Source: Granulicella sp. (GTDB taxonomy: Bacteria > Acidobacteriota > Terriglobia > Terriglobales > Acidobacteriaceae). From it: DNA of 47,139 nt. The position numbers and the translations under genes were made by a program. Shown here one piece after another: positions 26,909 to 36,322 of this stretch. The notes under the pieces are model-generated. The model was not told the DNA's origin. It saw nothing but the letters and a program-made list of their open reading frames with translations, and did not search any database. Location of the stretch: positions 1 through 47,139 of the forward strand of contig DAHWOF010000022.1 of NCBI GenBank assembly GCA_027335345.1, read 5' to 3'. Positions within the stretch are counted from its first letter, which is position 1; each line of letters starts with the position of its first letter.

Positions 26909-28294
26909 TTAGGAAATTGCCGCCACCAGCTTTTTGAAGACTCGTCCGCGCTGCTCGTAGTTCTCGAACTGGTCAAAGCTGGCGCACGCCGGAGCCAGTA
27001 GCACCGTATCGCCTGGCGTCGCCGTCTTCTGTGCCAGCGCCACCGCTTGTTCCAGCGTCCCGGCTCTCTCTATCTTCACCATCCCGTCGAGTTGGCGCTC
27101 GATCTTTTCCGCGGCTGAACCAATCGTGATTACCGTTTTTACCCGCTCCCGCAACAACGGCTCCAGGACACGGTAATCGGAGCCTTTGTCCTTCCCCCCC
27201 AGGATCAGGTGAACTGCGCCGGTAAAAGCCTCCAGAGCCTTGATGGCCGCGTCCACATTTGTCGCCTTGGAGTCGGTGTAATACCTCACCCCACCGGTCT
27301 CGCGGACAAACTCCAGGCGGTGCTCCACGGCCTTGAAATCTCGCACCGCCGCGCGGATCGTCTCGCTCTCCACACCAGCCAGCCGCGCCGCGCATACTGC
27401 CGCCAGCACGTTCTCCTGGTTGTGCCCGCCAACCAGCGAAATCTCTGCTACCGGCATCACCGGCTCGGGCCTGGCTCCTTCCCGTGGCACATAGACAATC
27501 GACTCGCCGTAGACAAAGGCTCCCTGTTTGATAGCGCGCCGCCGGCTGAACCAGAACACCTGAGCGCCTCGGCCGGGGGGCGCAGTTCGTGCCGCCACCA
27601 TCTGTGCATTGGCGTCATCCGCGTTCAGCACCAGGAAGTCCTCGGCGCTCTGGAACTCCGTAATCCGCGCCTTCAGCGCCGCGTAGTGCTCAAAGCTTCC
27701 GTGCCGGTCCAGATGGTCCGGCGTGATATTCAACAGCAGCGCAATGCGCGGCTTGAAGCTCTCCACCGTCTCCAATTGGAAGCTCGAAACCTCCAGCACG
27801 CTCCAGCTCTCCGGCGTGCTCTCATCCACCATCGAGGTCACCGGCCTCCCAATGTTTCCACCCACCAAGGTCGGTCTGCCGGACGCCTTCAGAATCTCTC
27901 CGATCAGTGTCGTCGTGGTGGTCTTTCCATTGGATCCGGTCACCGCTACCACTTCGCCCTGCAGATACTCGGCCCCCAGCTCCAGCTCGCCGATAATGTG
28001 CGCACCCATGGCGCGCACCTGCTTCAACTCCGGCGTTGAAAGCGGCACGCCCGGGCTCACCACGATCAGATCCTGGCGCCGAAACGTCAGCAGCCCATGG
28101 CCGCCGGTCTCCACCATGAAGCCCTGATCAAGCATCTCGGAGATCTCCGCAATCAGCGTAGCCGGCCGGGCATCGCTCACCGTCACCCGGGCCCCGCGCG
28201 CCTTCAAAAAATGCGCCGCCGAGATCCCGCTCTTCCCCAGGCCCACCACCAACACGCGCTGATTCTTCAACTGATTTTGCTTCTTCATCTCCAT
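26909..28294 (-). CDS. murD: UDP-MurNAc-L-alanine--D-glutamate ligase
   Basis: Adds D-glutamate in peptidoglycan precursor synthesis. 461 aa from the ATG encoding MEMKKQNQ; the next Met, two residues on, is equally possible. A longer frame (to 28351) adds an unlikely N terminus. Motifs: VVGLGKSGISAAHFL, P-loop VTGSNGKTTTT, LLNITPDHLDRH, the C-terminal YTDSKATNVDAA, and GGKDKGSDY. The gene is preceded by a 281-bp spacer with three hairpins that separates it from the inserted hydrolase gene, so murD-ftsW-murG may have a separate expression level. Confidence 0.95.
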   Translation of the reverse strand: MEMKKQNQLKNQRVLVVGLGKSGISAAHFLKARGARVTVSDARPATLIAEISEMLDQGFMVETGGHGLLTFRRQDLIVVSPGVPLSTPELKQVRAMGAHIIGELELGAEYLQGEVVAVTGSNGKTTTTTLIGEILKASGRPTLVGGNIGRPVTSMVDESTPESWSVLEVSSFQLETVESFKPRIALLLNITPDHLDRHGSFEHYAALKARITEFQSAEDFLVLNADDANAQMVAARTAPPGRGAQVFWFSRRRAIKQGAFVYGESIVYVPREGARPEPVMPVAEISLVGGHNQENVLAAVCAARLAGVESETIRAAVRDFKAVEHRLEFVRETGGVRYYTDSKATNVDAAIKALEAFTGAVHLILGGKDKGSDYRVLEPLLRERVKTVITIGSAAEKIERQLDGMVKIERAGTLEQAVALAQKTATPGDTVLLAPACASFDQFENYEQRGRVFKKLVAAIS

Positions 28295-28385
28295 AAAACG
28301 TCCAGACCGGCTTCGGTTGCCCTCAAGAGATTCACCGCCAACCACACGCAAACTACCCGCGATGACATCTCACGCCTGCATCCCT

Positions 28386-28426
28386 AGCCTTAAGAAGGCT
28401 ATCATCCTGCCATCACCGGCAGGATG
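28386..28426 (-). promoter_or_regulatory. Twin hairpins upstream of murD
   Basis: Two perfect adjacent hairpins: AGCCTT-AAG-AAGGCT (28386-28400) and CATCCTGCC-ATCACC-GGCAGGATG (28403-28426, 9-bp stem, 6-base loop). They lie in the dcw transcript about 90 bp ahead of murD. Neither is followed by a T-tract. Processing, stability or attenuation are possible roles. Confidence 0.5.
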
Positions 28427-28540
28427 CGCACTCTACGGCAAAGGCCACAGACCCGTTGGAGCCGACGCTCCGTTGGCGTTTGACCAGCGCACCCAGCTCT
28501 CTGTCGATCTCGACGATCGCCTCGACGATCATCCCGGCGA

Positions 28541-28557
28541 TCCCCCTCAATGGGGGA
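28541..28557 (-). terminator. Short hairpin just after the hydrolase stop codon
   Basis: TCCCCC-TCAAT-GGGGGA: 6-bp perfect stem with a 5-base loop, 18 bp after the stop of the alpha/beta-hydrolase gene in the direction of transcription. No T-tract follows. Confidence 0.35.
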
Positions 28558-28575
28558 GACATCCTGGCGAAATCC

Positions 28576-29277
28576 TCAGCCCCCCAGCCACTCCACCAGC
28601 GCACGGGTCACCGCCTGTGGCTGCTCCACGGTGGAGGCGTGGCCACAGCCAGGAACCTTGACCAGCCGGGCCCCGGCGACTCCATCAGCGATCTCGGCGG
28701 CCAACTGCGGCGGCGTCAGATCATCACCCTCACCCACCAGAACCAACGTCGGGCAGCGAATCTCCTTGAGCCCAGGCCGCGAGTCCGGGCGGTTCACAAT
28801 CGCGGTCTGCTGGCGAACGAATCCCTCCACTCCCGTCTCCTCCGCCATCTGCCGAAAGAGATTGCGCAGAGACTCATCCTGCCGGCGCGAGCGGTCCACC
28901 AGACGAGGGAAAAGTTCGTCGGAGATCTCCTGGATGGGAACGCTCCGCGCCCGGTCGATCAGGGCGCGCCGATCGGCCGTCTTCTCCGGCGAATCGGGCC
29001 GCGCAGTGGTTCCCAATAGCGCCAGCTTCACCACTCGCTCCCGGGCCTGACGCAGAATCTCAAAGCTGATGTAACCGCCCATCGAGAGGCCAGCCAGCGC
29101 AAATCGTTCTGGCGCTGAGGCCAGAATGGAGCGCGCGATCGCCTCTACACTCTCATGGAAACTGTGCTGCGCAACCGTCACAGGTCCAAATCTCCATAAT
29201 GACGGAAGCTGTTCCGCATAGAGCCGCGGGGTAAAGAGAAGACCTGGGATACAGACAATAGGAAGCTCGTTCTTCAT
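28576..29277 (-). CDS. Alpha/beta hydrolase inserted in the dcw cluster
   Basis: 233 aa, compact alpha/beta-hydrolase. The nucleophile elbow is GLSMGGYIS, the acid is probably the Asp in VGEGDDLTPP, and the His is in PGCGHAS, so the catalytic triad looks complete. No signal peptide: cytoplasmic. The ATG has AGGAG upstream. It lies between mraY and murD on the same strand, a place normally without a foreign gene. Substrate unknown; resemblance is to the general esterase/MenH-like group. Confidence 0.87.
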   Translation of the reverse strand: MKNELPIVCIPGLLFTPRLYAEQLPSLWRFGPVTVAQHSFHESVEAIARSILASAPERFALAGLSMGGYISFEILRQARERVVKLALLGTTARPDSPEKTADRRALIDRARSVPIQEISDELFPRLVDRSRRQDESLRNLFRQMAEETGVEGFVRQQTAIVNRPDSRPGLKEIRCPTLVLVGEGDDLTPPQLAAEIADGVAGARLVKVPGCGHASTVEQPQAVTRALVEWLGG

Positions 29278-29374
29278 CGCGGAATCTCCTGCCGACTACC
29301 ATCCTTGTTCCTCCGGACAGCCGATTTCAAGCAGGAATTCGCGCCGAGGAGGTTTGGCGGCCGGTCTCTGTTCA

Positions 29375-30511
29375 TCATCGTAGCTTGAGCGTGGTCAGGG
29401 CAAACAGGGCAAAGACCAGCGCCATGATCCAGAACCGCGTAATCACCTTGGACTCCGACCAGCCGAGCAGCTCAAAGTGATGATGCAGCGGCGCCATCCT
29501 GAAGATCCTCTTGCCATTGCGCAGCTTGTAACTCCCCACCTGCAAGATCACGCTCAGGATCTCTAGAACAAACACTCCGCCGATAAACGGCAACAGTAGC
29601 TCCTGTTTGATGATCACCGCAACCGTGCCAATCACCCCGCCCAGCGCCAGCGAACCTACGTCGCCCATAAACACCTCGGCTGGATGCGCGTTGTACCATA
29701 GAAACCCGATGCTGGCTCCCACCATCGCCCCGCAGAAGATGGTCAGCTCACTGACCATCGGCATGCGCTGCAGTTCGAGATAGTCGGCAAAGACCACATG
29801 CCCGCTCACATAGGTCAAGACCGTCAGGGCCCCCGCTGCGATAATTGTGCAACCGATCGCCAACCCATCCAGCCCGTCGGTCAGATTCACCGCGTTGCTG
29901 GAACCGGTGATCACTAGCATCACAAACACCACAAACGGCAGAAATGCCAGTGGCCAGAGATGCGGATGGCCCAACAGTGGCGTAAGAATCAGGTCCGGCC
30001 GAAAGCGCTTGATGAACGGAACCATCAACCGCGTGGAGTACGCATGCTCGCTGCGCATCGCCACCAGGGCCACAGCGATGGCTCCGCTGGCGATGAACTG
30101 CAGCAACAGCTTCTGCAAGGACCTGAGCCCCAGGTTTCTCTTCTTCACCACTTTGATGTAATCGTCGGCAAAGCCAATCGCCCCGAAGGCGATGGTGGCG
30201 AACATCACGATCCATATGTAGGGATTGGTCAGGTTGGCCCACAACAGAGTCGGCACAAGGATGGAGATGCAGATCAGCACCCCTCCCATGGTCGGCGTTC
30301 CACCCTTTTTCTGGTGGCTCTTGGGGCCTTCCTCGCGAATGTACTGGCCAATCTGGAACTGCCGTAGCCGGTCAATCACAAACGGACCGATCAGCAGCCC
30401 GATCAGCATCGCCGTCATGCTGGCAAAGGCGCAGCGAAAGGTGACGTAGCGAAAGATCCGGAAGACCGGAATATACGGAAACAACCTTTGGTAAAGCAAC
30501 CAATAGAGCAA
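29375..30511 (-). CDS. mraY: Phospho-MurNAc-pentapeptide translocase MraY
   Basis: 378-aa polytopic membrane enzyme making lipid I from UDP-MurNAc-pentapeptide and undecaprenyl phosphate. Motifs: KKGGTPTMGG, FADDYIKVVKKRN with the Mg-binding Asp pair, NAVNLTDGLDGLA, and the C-terminal MAPLHHHFELLGWSE. Ten helices are expected. The start is a TTG, accepted because the family usually begins MLYWLLY, with GAGG about 10 bases upstream. Confidence 0.95.
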   Translation of the reverse strand: MLYWLLYQRLFPYIPVFRIFRYVTFRCAFASMTAMLIGLLIGPFVIDRLRQFQIGQYIREEGPKSHQKKGGTPTMGGVLICISILVPTLLWANLTNPYIWIVMFATIAFGAIGFADDYIKVVKKRNLGLRSLQKLLLQFIASGAIAVALVAMRSEHAYSTRLMVPFIKRFRPDLILTPLLGHPHLWPLAFLPFVVFVMLVITGSSNAVNLTDGLDGLAIGCTIIAAGALTVLTYVSGHVVFADYLELQRMPMVSELTIFCGAMVGASIGFLWYNAHPAEVFMGDVGSLALGGVIGTVAVIIKQELLLPFIGGVFVLEILSVILQVGSYKLRNGKRIFRMAPLHHHFELLGWSESKVITRFWIMALVFALFALTTLKLR

Positions 30512-30652
30512 CGGATCTCGCCTCGTCAGTGTCTTCGAATCAGATCATCGAATCGCGGTTCTGGGCCCATCTTACCCTCTCTTGCGCGCCCTCTCTTGCG
30601 TGTCTATTCTTCCCGCCTCAAAAGTGAAAGACCAACCCAGCCCGGCGACGGC

Positions 30653-32098
30653 TCATGCAGAACCCAGAGACTCCAGGGCCCGCTCCAGCCTTACTCCGCG
30701 CGATGCCTTGAGCAGCGCCACGTCTCCCTCGCGCAGATACCGGCGCAGCCACTCCCCGGCCTGCTCTGGCGTCTCGACAAACTCCGCCTGCGCCGGTCCG
30801 GATCCCTGGGGCAGAGTTCGTGCTCCATCCACCAGCTCCCGCGCCAGCCCGCAGACGCCCAGCACCACATCGATGCCCTGCATCGCCTCTCCGCAGGCAG
30901 CGTGCAGCCGAGCGCCCTCCGGCCCCAACTCCAGCATCTCTCCCGCCACCACAATTCTCCTGCGGGCTTCGGTCCTGCGCAGCGCCTCCACCATGGACTG
31001 CAGCGCCAAGGGGTTGGAGTTATACGTATCGTTCACCACCTGCGCGCCTCGCCAAGCGATCACATTGCCGCGCTTCTCGGTCGGCCGCATCTGCTCCAAA
31101 GCGCGGCACGCAACCTCCAGCTCCACGCCGCGGATGCAGGCCACAGCCACTGCCGCAAGCGCATTCATCACGTTGTGCCGCCCCGCCAGAGAGAGCTTAA
31201 CTCGCCTGCGAGTTGGCTGCACTCTGTCCGCGCAGACCTCCACGGAACCAGCCCTGAGCTCCGCCACCAGCTCAAACTCCATTCCTCTTAGCCCGTGGTC
31301 CTGGATCGCCTCCGCGCGCACGGCACAACCTTCGCTGGTTCCATACAGTACGGCGCGATCCTCGATGCCCGCGGCGAAGCCCCGCACCAGCGCGTCATCG
31401 CCGTTCAGAAAGGCGATTCCGTTGGCCGGCAACGCCTCCACCAGTTCATACTTGGCGCGCGCAATCCCCTGGATCCCGTCGGCAAAAAACTCCAAATGCA
31501 CAGGACCCACATTGCTCACCACCCCCCAGTCCGGTTCGGCCATCGCCGCCAGCGCACGAATCTCTCCCCCATGATTCATGCCCATCTCCAGCACCGCCGC
31601 TGAATGCTGCCGCTGCAAGCGCAGCAGCGTCAGGGGCACGCCAAAGTGGTTATTCAAGTTCCCTTCCGTCTTCAACACTTGGAACTTTGTCTCCAGAGCA
31701 GCGGCAATACACTCCTTGGTGGTAGTCTTTCCGGCCGATCCCGTCACGCCGATCAGAATCCCTCCCCAGGCTCGCCGCACCTCATGGGCCAGCCGCTGCA
31801 TCGCGGCCAGCACGGCATCCTCTGCTCCGCCGCCGACCGCGGGGACCCGCACCAGCCGCTCCTCCGCAACCCCCGGTGGAGGCGTCCAGTTCTCGCTCAC
31901 CACAGCAGCCACCGCACCCCTGTCCAGGGCGGACTCCACAAAGCCATGCCCATCCAGCCGTTCGCCGCGCACCGCAAAGAATAACTCGCCCGCGCCGATC
32001 GTTCTGGAATCGATCGCGTACCCCACCGCCTCCGCGCCACGATCGAACCTTCCCTGCGCCTGCATCCAGCCCTCAATCTGTCCCAGCGTCAGCCTCAC
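30653..32098 (-). CDS. murF: UDP-MurNAc-tripeptide--D-Ala-D-Ala ligase
   Basis: 481 aa; adds the D-Ala-D-Ala dipeptide to complete the pentapeptide precursor. Motifs: YAIDSRTIGAGELFFAVRG near the N terminus, P-loop VTGSAGKTTTKE, EMGMNHGGEI, and NDTYNSNPLALQ. The GTG start has GAGGTG just upstream. It follows murE by 65 bp. The 141-bp spacer to mraY contains a 12-bp direct repeat (CCCTCTCTTGCG at 30575-30586 and 30589-30600). Confidence 0.95.
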   Translation of the reverse strand: MRLTLGQIEGWMQAQGRFDRGAEAVGYAIDSRTIGAGELFFAVRGERLDGHGFVESALDRGAVAAVVSENWTPPPGVAEERLVRVPAVGGGAEDAVLAAMQRLAHEVRRAWGGILIGVTGSAGKTTTKECIAAALETKFQVLKTEGNLNNHFGVPLTLLRLQRQHSAAVLEMGMNHGGEIRALAAMAEPDWGVVSNVGPVHLEFFADGIQGIARAKYELVEALPANGIAFLNGDDALVRGFAAGIEDRAVLYGTSEGCAVRAEAIQDHGLRGMEFELVAELRAGSVEVCADRVQPTRRRVKLSLAGRHNVMNALAAVAVACIRGVELEVACRALEQMRPTEKRGNVIAWRGAQVVNDTYNSNPLALQSMVEALRRTEARRRIVVAGEMLELGPEGARLHAACGEAMQGIDVVLGVCGLARELVDGARTLPQGSGPAQAEFVETPEQAGEWLRRYLREGDVALLKASRGVRLERALESLGSA

Positions 32099-32163
32099 GC
32101 GCTCACCTCAGCCTTCCTCCAACCGTCGTCTCCCTCAAATCCACTCCAGAGCCCTACGCCAAG

Positions 32164-33804
32164 TCAGCCTTCCTTAGCTCCCAATCGCAGAGCGCGCAGC
32201 ACAGCCTCGGCCTCCGCCACATCGTCAAAGGCCACAACCCCGTGCGCAAAGGTCTGCGTCTTCTCATGCCCCTTGCCGGCCAGCAGCACTACGTCTCCCG
32301 GCCGCGCCGCGTCAATCGCTCTCGCAATCGCCGCTCTCCGGTCCACCTCCACCAGGCACTCCGCCGGATCTCTGCTCACAGACTCGGCCTGGGCCTCACG
32401 GACGCCGGGAAGAATCTCTTCGATGATCCTCTCTGGATCCTCACTACGCGGATTATCACTGGTCACCACCACCACCTCGCTGCCTTGGGCTGCCACCCTG
32501 CCCATCCTAGGCCGCTTGCCGCGATCTCTGTCGCCTCCACAGCCGAACATGGTAATCACCCGCCCATCCCGTTCCCGCACCAGATCTCTGGCCAGCGCAA
32601 TCAGGTTCGCCAGCGCATCCTCCGTGTGGGCGTAGTCCACCACCACCAGAAAGCCCGCATCCTGGCAGCCACTCACCACCTCAAATCTGCCCGGCGCCGG
32701 GCGCAATCGCCGCGCCGCCGCGGCGATCTCCTCCAGCGCGAGACCGCGTGCATGAGCCGCGCAGGATGCTGCCAGAAGGTTGAAGACATTCACCCGCCCG
32801 GTCAGCGGAGCTTCCACCGCGACCGCGCCCTCCGGCGCTCGCAGCCTGAACCGCATCCGCCCCGCGTCCAGCACCAGATCCTCAGCTCGCCAGTCGCCGC
32901 GCTCGATTCCATACGTCATCCTCTGGCAACCCGCCGCCGCAGCAAGCATCTGCTCTGCGGCAGCATCCTCCGCATTGATCACCGCGACGCGCGGCGGAGC
33001 GGCGCCCACCCCCTCAAACAGCCGCTGCTTGGCCCGCCTGTACTTCTCCATGGTTCCGTGATAATCCAGGTGGTCCTGGGTAAGATTGGTGAAGATCGCC
33101 ACATCTACCGGAATACCCCAGACTCGCTCCTGAGCGAGCGCGTGCGAGCTCATCTCCATCACCGCTTCGCTGCAACCCGCCTCCACGCCTTCGGCAAAGA
33201 CCGCCAGCAGATCCCGGCTCTCCGGAGTGGTATGTTCGCTCGCCCTCACCCGGCCGGCTAGATGGGTCTCGATGGTTCCCAACAAAATGCAACTCCGCCT
33301 GGCCCAGCTCAGCATCTGCTCGAGCAAAAATGCGGTCGTCGTCTTGCCGTTGGTCCCGGTAACAGCGCTGATTCTCAACCTCTTCTCCGGCGCTCCAAAC
33401 ACCGCCGAGCTTAACTTTGAAAGCGCCCTCCGCCCACTATTCGCGCTCCGATCCACCCTTGCCAGAGCCAGTTCCGGCTGCCGAACCCGCAGGCCGGCGA
33501 AGACCTCCGGCGAGTCCGTCACAATCCCCACCGCGCCCTTCTCAATCGCCGCGTCGATGTAGCTGTTACCATCCGTGACTCCTCCTTGCATGGCGACGAA
33601 CACGTCTCCGGGTCTCACCCGCCGCGAGTCATACTGCACCCCACTCACCTGCACATCAGGCCGCCCCGCGGTCTCTACCGCGCCCATCCCCGCTATCGCT
33701 TGGCTCCACAGCATATCCGTAAATCCGTCTTTCCCAGCGCCTAAATCTGCCGGCCTGCGGACTGAAAGCCCGACCAGAGTTCCCGACTCCACAAGCCCCG
33801 TCAC
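32164..33804 (-). CDS. murE: UDP-MurNAc-dipeptide--meso-diaminopimelate ligase
   Basis: Adds the third residue of the stem peptide. The motif DNPRSEDP (Asp450-Asn451-Pro452-Arg453) is the signature of meso-DAP-specific MurE, so this organism should make DAP-type peptidoglycan. Also seen: YDSRRVRPGDVFVAM, P-loop VTGTNGKTTTA, TNLTQDHLDYH and FGCGGDRDRGKRPRMG. The GTG start at 33804 lies 3 bp after the ftsI stop. An ATG at 33714 would remove 30 unconserved residues and fits the usual MurE length better, so the start is uncertain. 546 aa as given. Confidence 0.94.
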   Translation of the reverse strand: MTGLVESGTLVGLSVRRPADLGAGKDGFTDMLWSQAIAGMGAVETAGRPDVQVSGVQYDSRRVRPGDVFVAMQGGVTDGNSYIDAAIEKGAVGIVTDSPEVFAGLRVRQPELALARVDRSANSGRRALSKLSSAVFGAPEKRLRISAVTGTNGKTTTAFLLEQMLSWARRSCILLGTIETHLAGRVRASEHTTPESRDLLAVFAEGVEAGCSEAVMEMSSHALAQERVWGIPVDVAIFTNLTQDHLDYHGTMEKYRRAKQRLFEGVGAAPPRVAVINAEDAAAEQMLAAAAGCQRMTYGIERGDWRAEDLVLDAGRMRFRLRAPEGAVAVEAPLTGRVNVFNLLAASCAAHARGLALEEIAAAARRLRPAPGRFEVVSGCQDAGFLVVVDYAHTEDALANLIALARDLVRERDGRVITMFGCGGDRDRGKRPRMGRVAAQGSEVVVVTSDNPRSEDPERIIEEILPGVREAQAESVSRDPAECLVEVDRRAAIARAIDAARPGDVVLLAGKGHEKTQTFAHGVVAFDDVAEAEAVLRALRLGAKEG

Positions 33805-33807
33805 CCT

Positions 33808-36147
33808 TCAACGAGCGAACCGAACCACAATCTGCGTTCCCTGCGGCACCATAGTCCCGGCTGCCGGCGCTTGATCCTGCGCCAACCCGCTGCCCAGCAT
33901 CCTCAGGCGCAGCCCCATGCCCTCCGCCTTTTCCACCACCGCACGCAGGTTATCGCCATGGAAGTCCGGCACCGCAACGCGCTTGTCGGCATCGATCACC
34001 ACCTCTCCGTCGCCTCTGGTCTGCACCGGCGGCGGAATCACGGGAGCATTGACCTGTCCATCGGGGACGGCGTCTCTCAGGGATGACGTCGTATCTCCGT
34101 TCTTATGAAAAGCCTCCACCACTGGCTCAGGGAGGGCTGCCGGCGCCGGGGCGGAACGCGTCGGCTGCACCGCCGCCGACATCTCCTCGGCGCCGCCCGT
34201 TGCTTCGGCCGGCGACTGCCGCAGCGGATCATCCGCCGGCAGGCTGTTCACCTCGTCGTAGATGGCGTTCAGGTCTCCAATATGCTGATCCGGCTCATCG
34301 TCCGGCTCCGCCGTATTCTGTACTTCTTCCCTCTGCTGCTCGGTCTGCAAAGGCTCATCGTGAGGCACGCCAAGATACTCCAGCACCTCCTGGGCCACTT
34401 GGCGGAAGACCGGAGCCGAGACTGCCGTGCCGTAGCGGCTGCCCACGGTGGGATTGTCAATCACCACCGCTATGGAGATCGCAGGATGATCCACTGGAGC
34501 GAACCCCGCAAAGCTCGCCACCACGTTGGTGTGGGAGTAGGCATGGGTCACAGGATCCACCTTCTGCGCCGTTCCCGTCTTCCCCGCCGAGCTGTATCCA
34601 TCCAACTGGGCCGGCTTCCCGGTTCCATCCAAAACCACCGCCTGCATCATCTGACGCATCGTAGCCGCCGTCTGCTCGCTGATGATCCTTCGCGCTCCGT
34701 CCGGCAACTTCGCCGGCAGTCCCTCCTCCGGATGGAAGGGCTCAGCCACAAGTTTGGCCCCCGGACTCTGATTGCTCTGGCTTTGGCTATCCGTTGACTG
34801 CAGGAGAATATGCGGCGGCAGGTAGACCCCCCCGTTGGCGATTGTCGATACCATGGTGACCAATTGAATCGGCGTCACCGCGATCTCCTGTCCAATGGCG
34901 AGGGAAAGAATGCTGGTCGATCCCCAGCGGCGCGGCGGACGCAGCAGACCGCGTGTCTCGCTGGGCAGTTCGATCCCTGTACGCTGGCCAAATCCAAAGG
35001 CGCGAATGTACTTATAGAAGGTGTCCGGCCCGACTTTCAAGGCCATCTTCGCCGCCGCCACATCGCTGGAGATCTCCAGCGCCTTCTCCACCGTCACCAA
35101 CCCATAGTGATGCCGCCGATCCTCCTCATCGTCGTGCAGCGTGCGTCCATACATGGTCATCTCGCCGCCTTGGCAATCCACCATGTCCGTCGGCTTCACC
35201 CCCGCCGCATCGATCGCCGCGGAGTACGTCACCAGCTTGAACGTCGAGCCCGGTTCATACACGTCGCTCACGGCCAGATCGGTCAGGTCCCTGGGATCCA
35301 CATGCAGCGGATCGTTGGGATTGAATCGCGGGCTCACCGCCAGCGCCAGAATCTGCCCTGTATTCGGGTCCTGCACCACCACGGTCCCGTGCAGCGCCTT
35401 CACCTTGGCCATCTGCGCGTCCAGCGCCTGTTCGGCCATGTACTGAATGTTGGCGTCGATGGTCAGCGCCAGATTCTCTCCCGGTATCGGATCGCTCTCA
35501 TCGGAGCCCAAAACATGCCGCTTGGCGTCAATCGCGGTCAGCTCATGTCCCGGCTCCCCATGCAGATCCTGGTCGAACTCTTCCTCCAGACCGCCCAGCC
35601 CGGTGTCATCCGTGCCCACATACCCCAGCACATGGGAGGCCAGCTCCCCATTGGGATAGAAACGCTTGAACTCCTTTTGGAAGTAAATCCCCTTCAGATT
35701 AAGCTGGCGCACCCGGGTGGCAATCTCCGGCGTCACCTTGCGCGCTACCCAGGCAAAGTTCCGGGAGGCGTTGAACCGCGCGTCCATCTGCTTCTCCGTC
35801 GTGAAACGGTCCAGCGGATCGCTGTGAACAATCCTGGAGAGCAGCATGGCATCCTCGGCGCGATTGGCCCCCAGCTCGCTCGGCACCGCGTAGATGCTGT
35901 CCACCAGCACCGTCATCGCCAAAGCGTGCATCTCGCGGTCATAGAGCACACCGCGATGCGGCGCCACTTCAAAGGTCCTTTGCTGTTGTTGCTTGGCTCG
36001 CTCCACCCACTCGCTGTGCTGAATTACTTGCAGCCATATCAGCCGCAGCGCAATCGCCGCCGACCAGGCGCAGAAAAACAGCGCCACGTAAGCAAACCGC
36101 ACCCTGCGGATGGGTGCGGTCAGCTTCTGCCGTGGCGTCTGATTCAT
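33808..36147 (-). CDS. ftsI: Division transpeptidase FtsI (class B PBP) with C-terminal PASTA domain
   Basis: 779 aa from the ATG at 36147. One N-terminal membrane helix (about 20-40), a PBP dimerisation domain, then the transpeptidase: nucleophile Ser301 in EPGSTFK, second motif SSD (360-362) and KTG (523-525). The second motif is normally SxN; here the Asn is Asp. A Pro/Glu/Asp-rich linker (about 610-720) leads to one PASTA domain (about 725-779, VPDFHGDNLRAVVEKAEGMG). It crosslinks septal peptidoglycan with FtsW. A TTG start 14 codons upstream is possible. Length exceeds E. coli FtsI (588 aa) because of the linker and PASTA. Confidence 0.93.
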   Translation of the reverse strand: MNQTPRQKLTAPIRRVRFAYVALFFCAWSAAIALRLIWLQVIQHSEWVERAKQQQQRTFEVAPHRGVLYDREMHALAMTVLVDSIYAVPSELGANRAEDAMLLSRIVHSDPLDRFTTEKQMDARFNASRNFAWVARKVTPEIATRVRQLNLKGIYFQKEFKRFYPNGELASHVLGYVGTDDTGLGGLEEEFDQDLHGEPGHELTAIDAKRHVLGSDESDPIPGENLALTIDANIQYMAEQALDAQMAKVKALHGTVVVQDPNTGQILALAVSPRFNPNDPLHVDPRDLTDLAVSDVYEPGSTFKLVTYSAAIDAAGVKPTDMVDCQGGEMTMYGRTLHDDEEDRRHHYGLVTVEKALEISSDVAAAKMALKVGPDTFYKYIRAFGFGQRTGIELPSETRGLLRPPRRWGSTSILSLAIGQEIAVTPIQLVTMVSTIANGGVYLPPHILLQSTDSQSQSNQSPGAKLVAEPFHPEEGLPAKLPDGARRIISEQTAATMRQMMQAVVLDGTGKPAQLDGYSSAGKTGTAQKVDPVTHAYSHTNVVASFAGFAPVDHPAISIAVVIDNPTVGSRYGTAVSAPVFRQVAQEVLEYLGVPHDEPLQTEQQREEVQNTAEPDDEPDQHIGDLNAIYDEVNSLPADDPLRQSPAEATGGAEEMSAAVQPTRSAPAPAALPEPVVEAFHKNGDTTSSLRDAVPDGQVNAPVIPPPVQTRGDGEVVIDADKRVAVPDFHGDNLRAVVEKAEGMGLRLRMLGSGLAQDQAPAAGTMVPQGTQIVVRFAR

Positions 36148-36322
36148 CCTTGAATCCCTGTTCCCGTGCAAAGCTCCCTGCAACTTCAAAGCGATCGATT
36201 TCTCGCCAGGCTCTATCTCTTCCGCTTCTTTCCTGGCTGCCAGTGCCTATCTTCTTTTGCCAACGAATCGAATTCGTTTTGAAAGCAGCTCGAAGATCGC
36301 AGCTCTCCTGTTCCGGACCTCT

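Noticed and set aside
34810-36153. Plus-strand open frame (447 codons) opposite ftsI
   Set aside because: Shadow of the PBP gene with no domain features; third-position bias belongs to the minus strand.
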